Shown in pieces: positions 1-7,046 of a stretch of DNA of 8,587 nt; position 1 is the first letter of the stretch; each line of letters opens with the position of its first letter. The stretch covers positions 1 through 8,587 of the forward strand of contig QYQC01000122.1 in NCBI GenBank assembly GCA_007280315.1, in the 5' to 3' direction. This stretch comes from Betaproteobacteria bacterium. Its GTDB lineage: Bacteria; Pseudomonadota; Gammaproteobacteria; Burkholderiales; SG8-39. Below the pieces are notes generated by a model. It worked only from the letters and a program-made list of their open reading frames with translations. It did no database searches and was not told where the DNA came from. Both the position numbers and the translations under genes were made by a program.

Positions 1-100
1 ACTCGAAGATCACTGCGCCGAAGGCGTGGCGACAGGTCGCTATCATTGCGCGGTGAAATATGGAAGAATGGCGCAAATACCAGCTTAAGGTGAATGTATC

Positions 101-619
101 GTGCTCGACCGTGACGGCTATCGCCCGAACGTCGGCATTGTGCTCTGTAACGCGAGGAACGAGGTATTCTGGGGCAAGCGCATCAAGGAGCATTCCTGGC
201 AGTTTCCGCAAGGCGGAATCAAGCACGGTGAAACCCCGGAGCAGGCGATGTTCCGGGAGCTTGAAGAAGAGGTGGGCCTGAAGTCCCACCATGTCAAGAT
301 CCTTGGACGCACCAGAAACTGGCTGCGTTACGAAGTGCCGGCGCATTGGATCAGGCGTGAATGGCGCGGCAGCTACAGAGGCCAGAAGCAGATCTGGTTT
401 CTGTTGCGTTTGACCGCGCGCGACAGCGACGTGTCGTTGCGAGCGAGCGCACATCCGGAGTTTGACGCGTGGCGCTGGCACGAATACTGGATCCCGCTGG
501 AAACCGTCATCGAGTTCAAACGCGATGTGTACGCCCAGGCGCTGAACGAGTTGGCGCGCTTTCTCAACCGGGACTCCATCCACGTTAAGCGCGACCCCGC
601 GCAGCGTGCTGCGCGGTGA
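101..619 (+). CDS. rppH: RNA pyrophosphohydrolase (Nudix family)
   Basis: RppH removes pyrophosphate from the 5' triphosphate end of mRNAs in the cytoplasm, giving a monophosphate end that stimulates RNase E decay. The 172-residue product opens with the family-typical LDRDGYRPNVGI stretch. It carries a complete Nudix box: G38, E44, R52-E53-L54, E56-E57 and G59, with the glutamates that bind the catalytic metal. SWQFPQGG (residues 32-39) and GQKQIWF (94-100) also match RppH. Length is close to the E. coli protein (176 aa). Translation most likely starts at GTG 101: AAGGTGA at 87-93 is a good ribosome binding site 7 nt upstream, and residue 1 aligns with the usual family start. The last residues, after about 157, are basic and family-variable. 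The CBS-domain gene follows 44 nt downstream on the same strand, so the two may be cotranscribed. Confidence 0.95.
   Translation: MLDRDGYRPNVGIVLCNARNEVFWGKRIKEHSWQFPQGGIKHGETPEQAMFRELEEEVGLKSHHVKILGRTRNWLRYEVPAHWIRREWRGSYRGQKQIWFLLRLTARDSDVSLRASAHPEFDAWRWHEYWIPLETVIEFKRDVYAQALNELARFLNRDSIHVKRDPAQRAAR
597..616 (+). other. GC-rich hairpin at the 3' end of rppH
   Basis: An 8-bp perfect stem (597-604 with 609-616) closes a CGTG tetraloop and ends directly before the rppH stop codon at 617-619. No T-run follows, so it is not a canonical intrinsic terminator. It could stabilise the 3' end of the rppH message or slow decay into the downstream CBS gene, or it may simply reflect GC-rich coding sequence. 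Confidence 0.4.
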
Positions 620-663
620 ATGGCAGTTTCCGTCGTCGCGATTCCAAGACTTGGGAGTACTAG

Positions 664-1257
664 ATGAAGCGCGAATACCAGCCCCTCGTAGCACTGGCAC
701 TGCAAACCGGTGCGCAATTTCACCGCCCTGGCGAGGATCCGGCGCGCGTGAGCATGGATTCTCCTGCGCTCTCGGTAATGACCGATTTGAGACAGATTCC
801 GGCAGCAACCATCGATCTGGAAGCGCCGCTGGATGCCGCCAACCGCTTCATGATCCGGCGCGGCGTGCGCTTGCTGCTGGTGACCGACGATGATCGGCAG
901 GTGCTGGGATTGATCACGTCGAACGATATATCGGGCGAGAAGCCGGTGAAATTCGCGCTTGAGCGCGGGGTCAGGCATCAGGATATTCGCGTGCGCGATA
1001 TTATGACCGTCGGCGAGCGACTTGAAGTGCTTCTCTACACGGATCTGGTACACGCCGAAGTCGGGCACGTCGTGGCGACACTGAAGCACGCCGGACGCCA
1101 GCACGCGCTGGTCGTCGATTTGAGCGGTGACGGCGGGGCGCAGGCATTGCGCGGGATTTTTTCAGCTTCAAAGATAGCGCGTCAGCTTGGAATGGCGATC
1201 CAAGCCCCGGAGGTGGCGCAGACTTTTGCCGAAATCGAGGCGGCTCTTGGGCGCTGA
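664..1257 (+). CDS. CBS-domain pair (Bateman module) protein
   Basis: A 197-residue soluble protein made almost entirely of two CBS motifs, at about residues 36-95 and 108-178, after a short N-terminal segment. The first repeat is clear: an MTDLRQIPAATIDLEAPL opening, then a GVRLLLVTDDDRQVLGLITSNDIS strand-turn-strand segment ending near residue 90. The second (VRDIMTVGERLEVL, then HALVVD and LRGIFSASKIARQLG) is more diverged. Paired CBS motifs usually bind adenosine nucleotides such as AMP or ATP, or S-adenosylmethionine, and act as sensor modules. No enzymatic or DNA-binding domain is attached, so any effect must go through a partner. GGGAG a few bases upstream supports ATG 664. It lies 44 nt after rppH and ahead of the promoter region of the rubrerythrin gene. 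The ligand and partner cannot be told from sequence. Confidence 0.85.
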   Translation: MKREYQPLVALALQTGAQFHRPGEDPARVSMDSPALSVMTDLRQIPAATIDLEAPLDAANRFMIRRGVRLLLVTDDDRQVLGLITSNDISGEKPVKFALERGVRHQDIRVRDIMTVGERLEVLLYTDLVHAEVGHVVATLKHAGRQHALVVDLSGDGGAQALRGIFSASKIARQLGMAIQAPEVAQTFAEIEAALGR

Positions 1258-1282
1258 CGACGACGCGCTAGGCGCAGCGGAA

Positions 1283-1311
1283 TTGACACGATTTGTAGAA
1301 CGGTATATATT
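1283..1311 (+). promoter_or_regulatory. Candidate sigma-70 promoter P1 upstream of rubrerythrin
   Basis: A consensus -35 TTGACA at 1283-1288 and a good -10 TATATT at 1306-1311 are separated by 17 bp, the optimal spacing. Transcription would start near 1318, giving a leader of roughly 90 nt before the rubrerythrin ATG. It sits just after the CBS-gene stop, at the left edge of a markedly AT-rich gap. Confidence 0.65.
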
Positions 1312-1313
1312 CG

Positions 1314-1337
1314 ATAGATAAGTTAGAGTTAGTCTAT
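1314..1337 (+). promoter_or_regulatory. Possible operator over the P1 start site
   Basis: An imperfect inverted repeat with outer arms ATAGA (1314-1318) and TCTAT (1333-1337) encloses a tandem hexamer, AGTTAG twice, at 1321-1332. About 7 of 12 symmetric positions match. It overlaps the expected P1 start site, where repressors often bind. A second TTAGTC copy lies 19 bp further on, at 1348-1353, near P2. It does not match the Fur, IscR type 1 or FNR consensus sequences well, so the regulator is unknown. Confidence 0.3.
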
Positions 1338-1365
1338 AACATTTCCCTTAGTCATGATTTATAAT
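1337..1365 (+). promoter_or_regulatory. Candidate second promoter P2 upstream of rubrerythrin
   Basis: A perfect -10 hexamer TATAAT lies at 1360-1365. The -35 position at the best spacing (1337-1342, TAACAT) is poor, which suggests an activator-dependent or weak promoter, or a chance match in AT-rich DNA. Transcription would start near 1372, giving a leader of about 35 nt. Confidence 0.4.
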
Positions 1366-1405
1366 AGTTTTTCATTTTATCAATCAAATTAATGTAGGAG
1401 CGAAT

Positions 1406-1825
1406 ATGAAACTCAAAGGCTCAAAAACCGAAGATAACCTGAAAGCCGCATTTGCCGGCGAATCCCAAGCCAACCGCCGCTACCTGTATTTCGCGAGCAA
1501 GGCCGATATTGAAGGCCAAAACGACGTCGCTGCGCTGTTTCGTTCGACGGCCGAAGGCGAAACCGGGCACGCGCATGGTCACCTGGAATACCTGGAGCAG
1601 GTTGGCGATCCGGCCACCGGTCTGCCGATTGGCTCCAGCAGACAGAATCTAGCCGCTGCCGTTGCCGGCGAAACCCACGAATACACGGATATGTATCCGG
1701 GCATGGCCAAGAGTGCGCGCGACGAAGGGTTCGAGGAAATCGCCGACTGGTTCCAAACGTTGGCGAAGGCCGAACGTTCGCATGCCAACCGCTTCCAGAA
1801 GGCTCTGGACGCGCTGGCGGACTGA
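1406..1825 (+). CDS. Rubrerythrin lacking the rubredoxin domain
   Basis: A ferritin-like di-iron protein of 139 residues. All seven family metal ligands are visible: E19, then E52 and H55 of an ExxH motif, E89 and E92 (AGETHEY), and E123 with H126 in a second ExxH. Rubrerythrins reduce hydrogen peroxide, and in some cases oxygen, in the cytoplasm. Classical ones (about 190 aa) carry a C-terminal rubredoxin FeCys4 domain that brings in electrons; here the protein ends just after the second ExxH helix and contains no cysteine, so electrons must come from a separate protein. AGGAG at 1396-1400 supports ATG 1406. The Fe-S oxidoreductase gene 107 nt downstream is the natural candidate donor. Expression probably starts from the AT-rich promoter region just upstream. 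Identity is firm; the substrate in this organism is inferred. Confidence 0.93.
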   Translation: MKLKGSKTEDNLKAAFAGESQANRRYLYFASKADIEGQNDVAALFRSTAEGETGHAHGHLEYLEQVGDPATGLPIGSSRQNLAAAVAGETHEYTDMYPGMAKSARDEGFEEIADWFQTLAKAERSHANRFQKALDALAD

Positions 1826-1845
1826 GTCGGTAAAGGGTGAGGGCG

Positions 1846-1870
1846 GCGCGAGGAGAATTCCTCCTCGCGC
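1846..1870 (+). other. Perfect 10-bp hairpin between rubrerythrin and the Fe-S gene
   Basis: GCGCGAGGAG (1846-1855) and its exact reverse complement (1861-1870) flank a 5-nt AATTC loop. The RNA would form a very stable hairpin 20 nt past the rubrerythrin stop. No T-tract follows directly; the nearest T-rich stretch is 1882-1888. It may be a partial or Rho-assisted terminator, or a 3' stabiliser that lets rubrerythrin be made in excess of the downstream genes. Confidence 0.6.
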
Positions 1871-1932
1871 GATGTCGCCGATTTGTTTCGCCGACTTACG
1901 CCTTGATCCGTACCTAGCGAACCACGCTTAAA

Positions 1933-3261
<1,329 letters not shown>

Positions 3262-3265
3262 ATAC

Positions 3266-3871
3266 ATGACCTCGATGCAAAAGACCACGCATACGATCGC
3301 AAGAGACAGCCTGCTCAGCCTGGAAGCCTATGCCCGCCAGCGCAGTGACTTCCGATCCAAGGTGATGGCGCACAAGCGGGATCGCACGGTTCATCTTGGC
3401 GCGCACGTGACGCTTATCTTCGAGGATGAGTTGACCGTACGCTATCAAGTCCAGGAAATGCTGCGCATCGAGCGCACGTTCGAGGAACAGGGCATCCAGG
3501 AAGAGCTTGACGTCTACAATCCGTTGGTCCCGGACGGGCGAAATTTCAAGGCGACAATGATGATCGAGTATGCGGATGCCGAGGAGCGCAAGGGCGCCCT
3601 GGCAAGCCTCAAGGGGATCGAAGACCGGGCCTGGGTTCAAGTCGAGGGCTGCACTCGTGTCTTTGCAATCGCGGATGAAGACCTCGAACGCGCAAATGAG
3701 GAAAAGACTTCCGCCGTGCATTTCCTGCGCTTCGAACTACAAGATGAGATGGCTGCGGCGTTGAAACGCGGTGTCGCGCTGTCGATGGGCATAGATCATC
3801 AGAACTATCGCGCCGCGATCGGCGCCGTCGATGCTGGTGTGCGCGCATCGCTGGCGCAGGACCTGGACTGA
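3266..3871 (+). CDS. DUF3501 family protein
   Basis: A 201-residue soluble protein that reads as DUF3501: RDSLLSLEAYARQR near the start, then HKRDRTVHLGAHVTLIFEDE, VRYQVQEMLRIER, LDVYNPLVPDGRNFKATMMIEY, and EEKTSAVHFLRFEL towards the end. The family has no established activity. It is rich in charged residues, has no signal peptide or membrane segment, and has a single cysteine in GCTRVF. From memory of the family, it is typically found beside this type of Fe-S oxidoreductase. ATG 3266 is chosen because it starts 4 nt after the Fe-S gene stop with ACGGG at 3251-3255 as a weak ribosome binding site. ATG 3275 (three residues shorter) is also possible; TTG 3245 would overlap the upstream gene and is less likely. 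Tight spacing implies translational coupling with the Fe-S gene. Confidence 0.85.
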   Translation: MTSMQKTTHTIARDSLLSLEAYARQRSDFRSKVMAHKRDRTVHLGAHVTLIFEDELTVRYQVQEMLRIERTFEEQGIQEELDVYNPLVPDGRNFKATMMIEYADAEERKGALASLKGIEDRAWVQVEGCTRVFAIADEDLERANEEKTSAVHFLRFELQDEMAAALKRGVALSMGIDHQNYRAAIGAVDAGVRASLAQDLD

Positions 3872-3875
3872 GCGC

Positions 3876-4397
3876 GTGCGCACATGGCTCGCTCTGGCGC
3901 TGATGTTTCCGCTTGCCGTCGGGGCGCCGACCACGCGAGCCGAAGACGATACTGGTGATCGGGACCGCGGCGGCGAGATGCGCGTGGTGTTGCCACCCTT
4001 CCCCCGGCCGGAGAACTACCTGCCACTTTATGTAAGTGAAACAACGCCGTTTGCCTTCTTCATAGACGCAAAATCGATCAGCGTTGGTCCCGATCGCGCG
4101 GTGCGTTACAGCGTGATCGCGAAAAGTAACGACGGCGGACTCAATGTCAGTTTTGAAGGCATGCGCTGTAACGAGCGCCAGTACCGCATCTATGCGATCG
4201 GCCGTTCCGACCAAAGCTGGTCCGAGGTGCGCGACTCCAGCTGGGCGGCAATCCGCAGCGACGCGCGCAATGCGCAGAGGATCGTGCTCCACGGTGATTT
4301 TTTCTGCCCCGTTACCGGCGCCATCGCGACCGCCGAAGAAGGGGTGAAGGTGCTCAAGGACGGCGGCAATCCGCGGGCGGCGATCTCGAGTTACTAG
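3876..4397 (+). CDS. CNP1-like family exported protein
   Basis: A 173-residue protein with an N-terminal signal peptide: a positive start, a hydrophobic core LALALMFPLAVG (about residues 5-16), and a likely signal peptidase I site after A22, so it should act in the periplasm. The body matches the uncharacterised CNP1-like family of betaproteobacteria: PPFPRPENYLPLYV, FFIDAKSISVGPDRAVRYSVIAKS, and GMRCNERQYRIYAIGR. Two cysteines, C98 and C144, could form a disulfide. Function is unknown. GTG 3876 gives a normal-length signal peptide and begins 4 nt after the DUF3501 stop. ATG 3831 would add 15 residues (arginine-rich) and overlap the upstream gene by 41 nt; it cannot be excluded, since neither start has a strong ribosome binding site. 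It converges on proB. Confidence 0.75.
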   Translation: MRTWLALALMFPLAVGAPTTRAEDDTGDRDRGGEMRVVLPPFPRPENYLPLYVSETTPFAFFIDAKSISVGPDRAVRYSVIAKSNDGGLNVSFEGMRCNERQYRIYAIGRSDQSWSEVRDSSWAAIRSDARNAQRIVLHGDFFCPVTGAIATAEEGVKVLKDGGNPRAAISSY

Positions 4398-4476
4398 GCC
4401 AAAACCGGCCTGCGTCGTGCAGCAATCTTATCTAGCCAACGCGCGAAATCGGTTGTGGCTGCGGCCGCCGCTACGC

Positions 4477-4506
4477 GGCTAAACCGTTGCTGCGCAACGA
4501 TTAGCC
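4477..4506. other. Imperfect hairpin in the cnp1-proB convergent gap
   Basis: A two-part stem, GGCTAA (4477-4482) with TTAGCC (4501-4506) and CGTTGC (4485-4490) with GCAACG (4494-4499), closes a TGC loop with a small internal bulge. It lies between convergent genes, where a bidirectional terminator is expected. Neither side has a T-tract, so intrinsic termination would be weak. The rest of the 129-nt gap holds only a short AGGCC/GGCCT arm (4396-4411) around the cnp1 stop. Confidence 0.45.
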
Positions 4507-4513
4507 TACGCCG

Positions 4514-4545
4514 CAATCTGGTTTTGCTATAGCAGAACCAGATTG
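4514..4545. repeat. Near-perfect 32-bp palindrome across the proB stop codon
   Basis: Bases 4514-4529 are the reverse complement of 4530-4545 at 15 of 16 positions; the exception, T4524 opposite G4535, can pair as a wobble in the + strand RNA. The centre is TGCTATAGCA. The palindrome includes the last codons and stop of proB (4527-4529), so it is partly coding. It can fold from transcripts of either strand but is not followed by a T-tract on either side. It could be a 3' stabilising stem, a Rho-assisted terminator, or a protein binding site. Confidence 0.65.
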
Positions 4546-5645
4546 TCTCGGTGGATCAGTTCGGGTTCATCCACGTAGCCGAGTACAGACAGGATATCGC
4601 TGCTCGGCCTGCCGAGGATGCGGCGGGCTTCGCCGGCACCGTAGTTCACCAGTCCGCGCGCGAGTTCCCTGCCTTCTGGTGAGATGCAGGCAACCACCGC
4701 GCCGCGCTCGAACGATCCTTCAATGCCCTTGACGCCTATCGGAAGCAGGCTCTTGCCATCCTTGATAAGCGCACGCATGGCGCCAGCGTCGAGCAACAGT
4801 CTACCGCTGACTTGTAAATGATCCGCCAGCCATTGCTTGCGCGCGGCGATTGGCATGGTCTGTGCAACCAGATGCGTTCCGATTGCTTCGCCCTGCGCCA
4901 GCCGCAGCAGTACGCCTGCCTCGTGCCCGGAGGCGATCACGGTGTGCGCGCCCGAACGCGCCGCGCGCTTGGCGGCAAGGACCTTGGTCAGCATGCCGCC
5001 TCTGGCGATGTGACTGCCAACCTTGCCGCACATCTGCTCCAGTTCCGGTGCGCCCGCGGTGGCATCGCGTACCAATTCGGCCGATGGGTGCGCGCGCGGA
5101 TCGCGGGTATGCAAGCCCGCCTGGTCAGTGAGAATGATCAGGTAATCGGCCTCGATCAGATTGGTAACCAGTGCAGCGAGCGTGTCGTTGTCGCCGAATT
5201 TGATCTCGTCGGTGACCACGGTGTCGTTCTCGTTGATGATCGGGATGACACCCAACGCCAGCAGCGTGCGCAAAGTCGAGCGCGCGTTGAGATAGCGCTG
5301 GCGGTCGGCCAGGTCGGCGTGCGTCAACAGCACCTGCGCGGTGTGCAGGCCGTGCTCGCGAAAAGCCGTTTCATACCCCTGCACCAGGCCCATCTGACCC
5401 ACCGCGGCTGCCGCCTGCAGTTCGTGCATCGCCTGCGGGCGTCGTTTCCATCCTAGCCGCTGCATGCCTTCGGCGATGGCGCCGCTGGATACGAGGACCA
5501 CTTCCTTGCCGCCCGAGCGCAGTTGTGCAATCTGTGCGGCCCAGCGCGCGATCGCGGCCTTGTCCAGGCCCTGGCCCTGGTTTGTCACCAGCGAACTGCC
5601 GACCTTGATCACCAGCCGGCGCGCCGCTTGGAGCCGCGCAGTCAT
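4527..5645 (-). CDS. proB: Glutamate 5-kinase with PUA domain
   Basis: ProB phosphorylates L-glutamate to glutamyl 5-phosphate, the first and normally proline-inhibited step of proline synthesis. The 372-residue protein (E. coli 367) has the amino acid kinase domain at about 1-260 and a PUA domain at about 280-365. Active-site residues equivalent to E. coli are present: K14 (IKVGSS), S54 (VSSGA), D141 (NENDT), the FGDNDT loop with D152, N153 and D154, and K221 (GGMLTK). TDQAGLHTRDPR (173-184) is the nucleotide-loop region. ATG 5645 begins one base after the obgE stop, so translation is very likely coupled to obgE. No proA gene is in the window. The ORF ends inside a 32-bp palindrome. No truncation or missing key residue is seen. 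Confidence 0.97.
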   Translation of the reverse strand: MTARLQAARRLVIKVGSSLVTNQGQGLDKAAIARWAAQIAQLRSGGKEVVLVSSGAIAEGMQRLGWKRRPQAMHELQAAAAVGQMGLVQGYETAFREHGLHTAQVLLTHADLADRQRYLNARSTLRTLLALGVIPIINENDTVVTDEIKFGDNDTLAALVTNLIEADYLIILTDQAGLHTRDPRAHPSAELVRDATAGAPELEQMCGKVGSHIARGGMLTKVLAAKRAARSGAHTVIASGHEAGVLLRLAQGEAIGTHLVAQTMPIAARKQWLADHLQVSGRLLLDAGAMRALIKDGKSLLPIGVKGIEGSFERGAVVACISPEGRELARGLVNYGAGEARRILGRPSSDILSVLGYVDEPELIHRDNLVLL

Positions 5646-5646
5646 G

Positions 5647-6666
5647 TCACGCTGCCTGCTTTTCGGTGAGATGGTCCATGATGGCGAAGCATAACTCGCG
5701 ACAGCCTTCGCCGGTGAGCGCGGAAATGGCGAACCACCTGCCTTTCCAGCGATAGGCCTTCAGAAAGCGCTGTAACGCCTTTTCGCGGCCGTCCTCCTGC
5801 AGCATGTCCGTTTTGTTCAGCACCAGCCAGCGCGGCTTGTCAAAAAGCGTCTGGTCGTATTTTTTCAGCTCGTTGACAATGGCGCGCGCATCCTTTACCG
5901 GATCCACGCGGTCGTCAAACGGCGCGATGTCGACCAGATGCAACAGCAGCCGCGTGCGCGCCAGATGGCGCAGAAACTGGTGGCCGAGACCCGCGCCTTC
6001 GGCCGCGCCCTCGATCAGACCGGGAATATCGGCAACGACAAAGCTCCGGTCGTCGGCCACGCGCACGACTCCCAGGTTCGGATGAAGTGTGGTGAAGGGG
6101 TAGTCCGCGACCTTCGGGCGGGCGGCAGATACGGAACGAATGAAGGTTGATTTTCCGGCATTGGGCATGCCGAGGAGCCCGACGTCGGCAAGCAACTTCA
6201 GTTCCAGGCGAAGTACGCGCGATTCGCCCGCTTCGCCCAGCGTGCACTGACGCGGCGCGCGATTGGTGCTGGTCTTGAAATGCAGATTGCCCAGACCGCC
6301 CTTTCCACCGCGCGCGATCATCGCTTTTTGCTCGTGTGCGGCAAGATCCACGATCAGTTCGCCAGTCTCGGCGTCAGTGACGACCGTCCCCACCGGCACG
6401 CGCAGCACGATGTCCTCCGCACCCTTGCCGTATTGATCCGCGCCGCGCCCGTTCTCGCCGCCCTTCGCCCGATGGATGCGCGCGTAGCGGTAATCGATAA
6501 GCGTGTTGATATTGCGGTTTGCCACCGCATGGATGCTGCCTCCGTGGCCGCCGTCGCCGCCGTCCGGCCCGCCGCGTGGAACAAACTTCTCCCGCCGGAA
6601 ATGCGCAACGCCATCCCCGCCCTTGCCCGCGTGGACCTCGATCCTGGCTTCGTCGATGAATTTCAT
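5647..6666 (-). CDS. obgE: Obg GTPase (CgtA)
   Basis: Essential GTPase that associates with the 50S ribosomal subunit and takes part in late assembly and stress signalling. The glycine-rich Obg fold occupies residues 1-159 (MKFIDEARIEVHAGKGGDGV, then PDGGDGGHGG). The G domain follows with all motifs: G1 GMPNAGKST at 166-174, G2 in DYPFTT at 188-193, G3 DIPG at 213-216, G4 NKTD at 284-287, and G5 SALTG at 315-319. At 339 residues it lacks the long acidic tail of the E. coli protein (390 aa). The start at ATG 6666 is fixed by the conserved N-terminus, though no strong ribosome binding site is seen. A U-tract terminator ends 28 nt before the start codon. proB follows 1 nt after its stop. Confidence 0.98.
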   Translation of the reverse strand: MKFIDEARIEVHAGKGGDGVAHFRREKFVPRGGPDGGDGGHGGSIHAVANRNINTLIDYRYARIHRAKGGENGRGADQYGKGAEDIVLRVPVGTVVTDAETGELIVDLAAHEQKAMIARGGKGGLGNLHFKTSTNRAPRQCTLGEAGESRVLRLELKLLADVGLLGMPNAGKSTFIRSVSAARPKVADYPFTTLHPNLGVVRVADDRSFVVADIPGLIEGAAEGAGLGHQFLRHLARTRLLLHLVDIAPFDDRVDPVKDARAIVNELKKYDQTLFDKPRWLVLNKTDMLQEDGREKALQRFLKAYRWKGRWFAISALTGEGCRELCFAIMDHLTEKQAA

Positions 6667-6694
6667 GGTCGAATTACGCCCAGACTGGCGCTAC

Positions 6695-6733
6695 AAATAA
6701 AAAAGCCCCATCGCGCTGACAGGGCCATTGGGG
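6695..6733 (-). terminator. Intrinsic terminator/attenuator between rpmA and obgE
   Basis: Reading the - strand, CCCCA (from 6733-6729) pairs with TGGGG (from 6710-6706), with a possible short inner GC pair. T6 (from 6704-6699), then A and TTT, follow almost directly. This is the only conventional U-tract terminator in the window. It lies 27 nt past the rpmA stop and 28 nt before obgE, so it should end most ribosomal-protein transcripts and let a fraction read through into obgE-proB. Confidence 0.7.
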
Positions 6734-6759
6734 TCTTAGACCCTGCGAGCCTTCCGGAA

Positions 6760-7017
6760 TCAGGCAGGCACCACGCTAACCATCTTCTTGCTCATCGGGC
6801 CTTTTACTCCGAACAACACTTTGCCAGCGACCTTGGCATACAGGGTGTGGTCCCTGCCCATGCCGACGTTGTCGCCAGCATGCACTTTGGTGCCGCGCTG
6901 GCGAATGATGATGCTGCCGGCCGAAATCAACTGGTCGCCATAGCGCTTGACGCCCAGGCGTTTGGACTGGGAATCGCGGCCGTTTCTGGAACTGCCGCCT
7001 GCTTTCTTGTGTGCCAT
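6760..7017 (-). CDS. rpmA: 50S ribosomal protein L27
   Basis: L27 is a small basic protein of the large ribosomal subunit; its N-terminal tail reaches the peptidyl transferase centre. The 85-residue product is full length (E. coli 85) and begins MAHKKAGGSSRNGRDSQSKRLGVK, the classic form with no cleavable N-terminal extension of the Firmicutes type. GTKVHAGDNVGMGRDHTLYA follows at about residues 43-62. AAAGG is placed 6 nt upstream of the ATG. It is second in an operon with rplU, 29 nt behind it, and is followed by a U-tract terminator. Identification is certain. Confidence 0.98.
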   Translation of the reverse strand: MAHKKAGGSSRNGRDSQSKRLGVKRYGDQLISAGSIIIRQRGTKVHAGDNVGMGRDHTLYAKVAGKVLFGVKGPMSKKMVSVVPA

Positions 7018-7046
7018 GTTCTGCCTTTCTGATTAAGCCGCTGTCG

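Noticed and set aside
1..100. Possible gene end or promoter before rppH
   Set aside because: A 28-codon frame open to the left edge stops at 88, but its translation is not recognisable and no good promoter was found. A divergent neighbour lies beyond the edge if the usual order holds; nothing can be called.
373..1104. A 243-codon - strand open frame
   Set aside because: It is antisense to rppH and the CBS gene; no recognisable domain.
1354..1390. Fur, PerR or FNR box upstream of rubrerythrin
   Set aside because: Only half-site matches such as TTATAAT or ATCAA were found, and AT-rich DNA yields these easily.
6280..7032. A 250-codon + strand open frame
   Set aside because: It is antisense to obgE and rpmA, both certain, and crosses the terminator between them.
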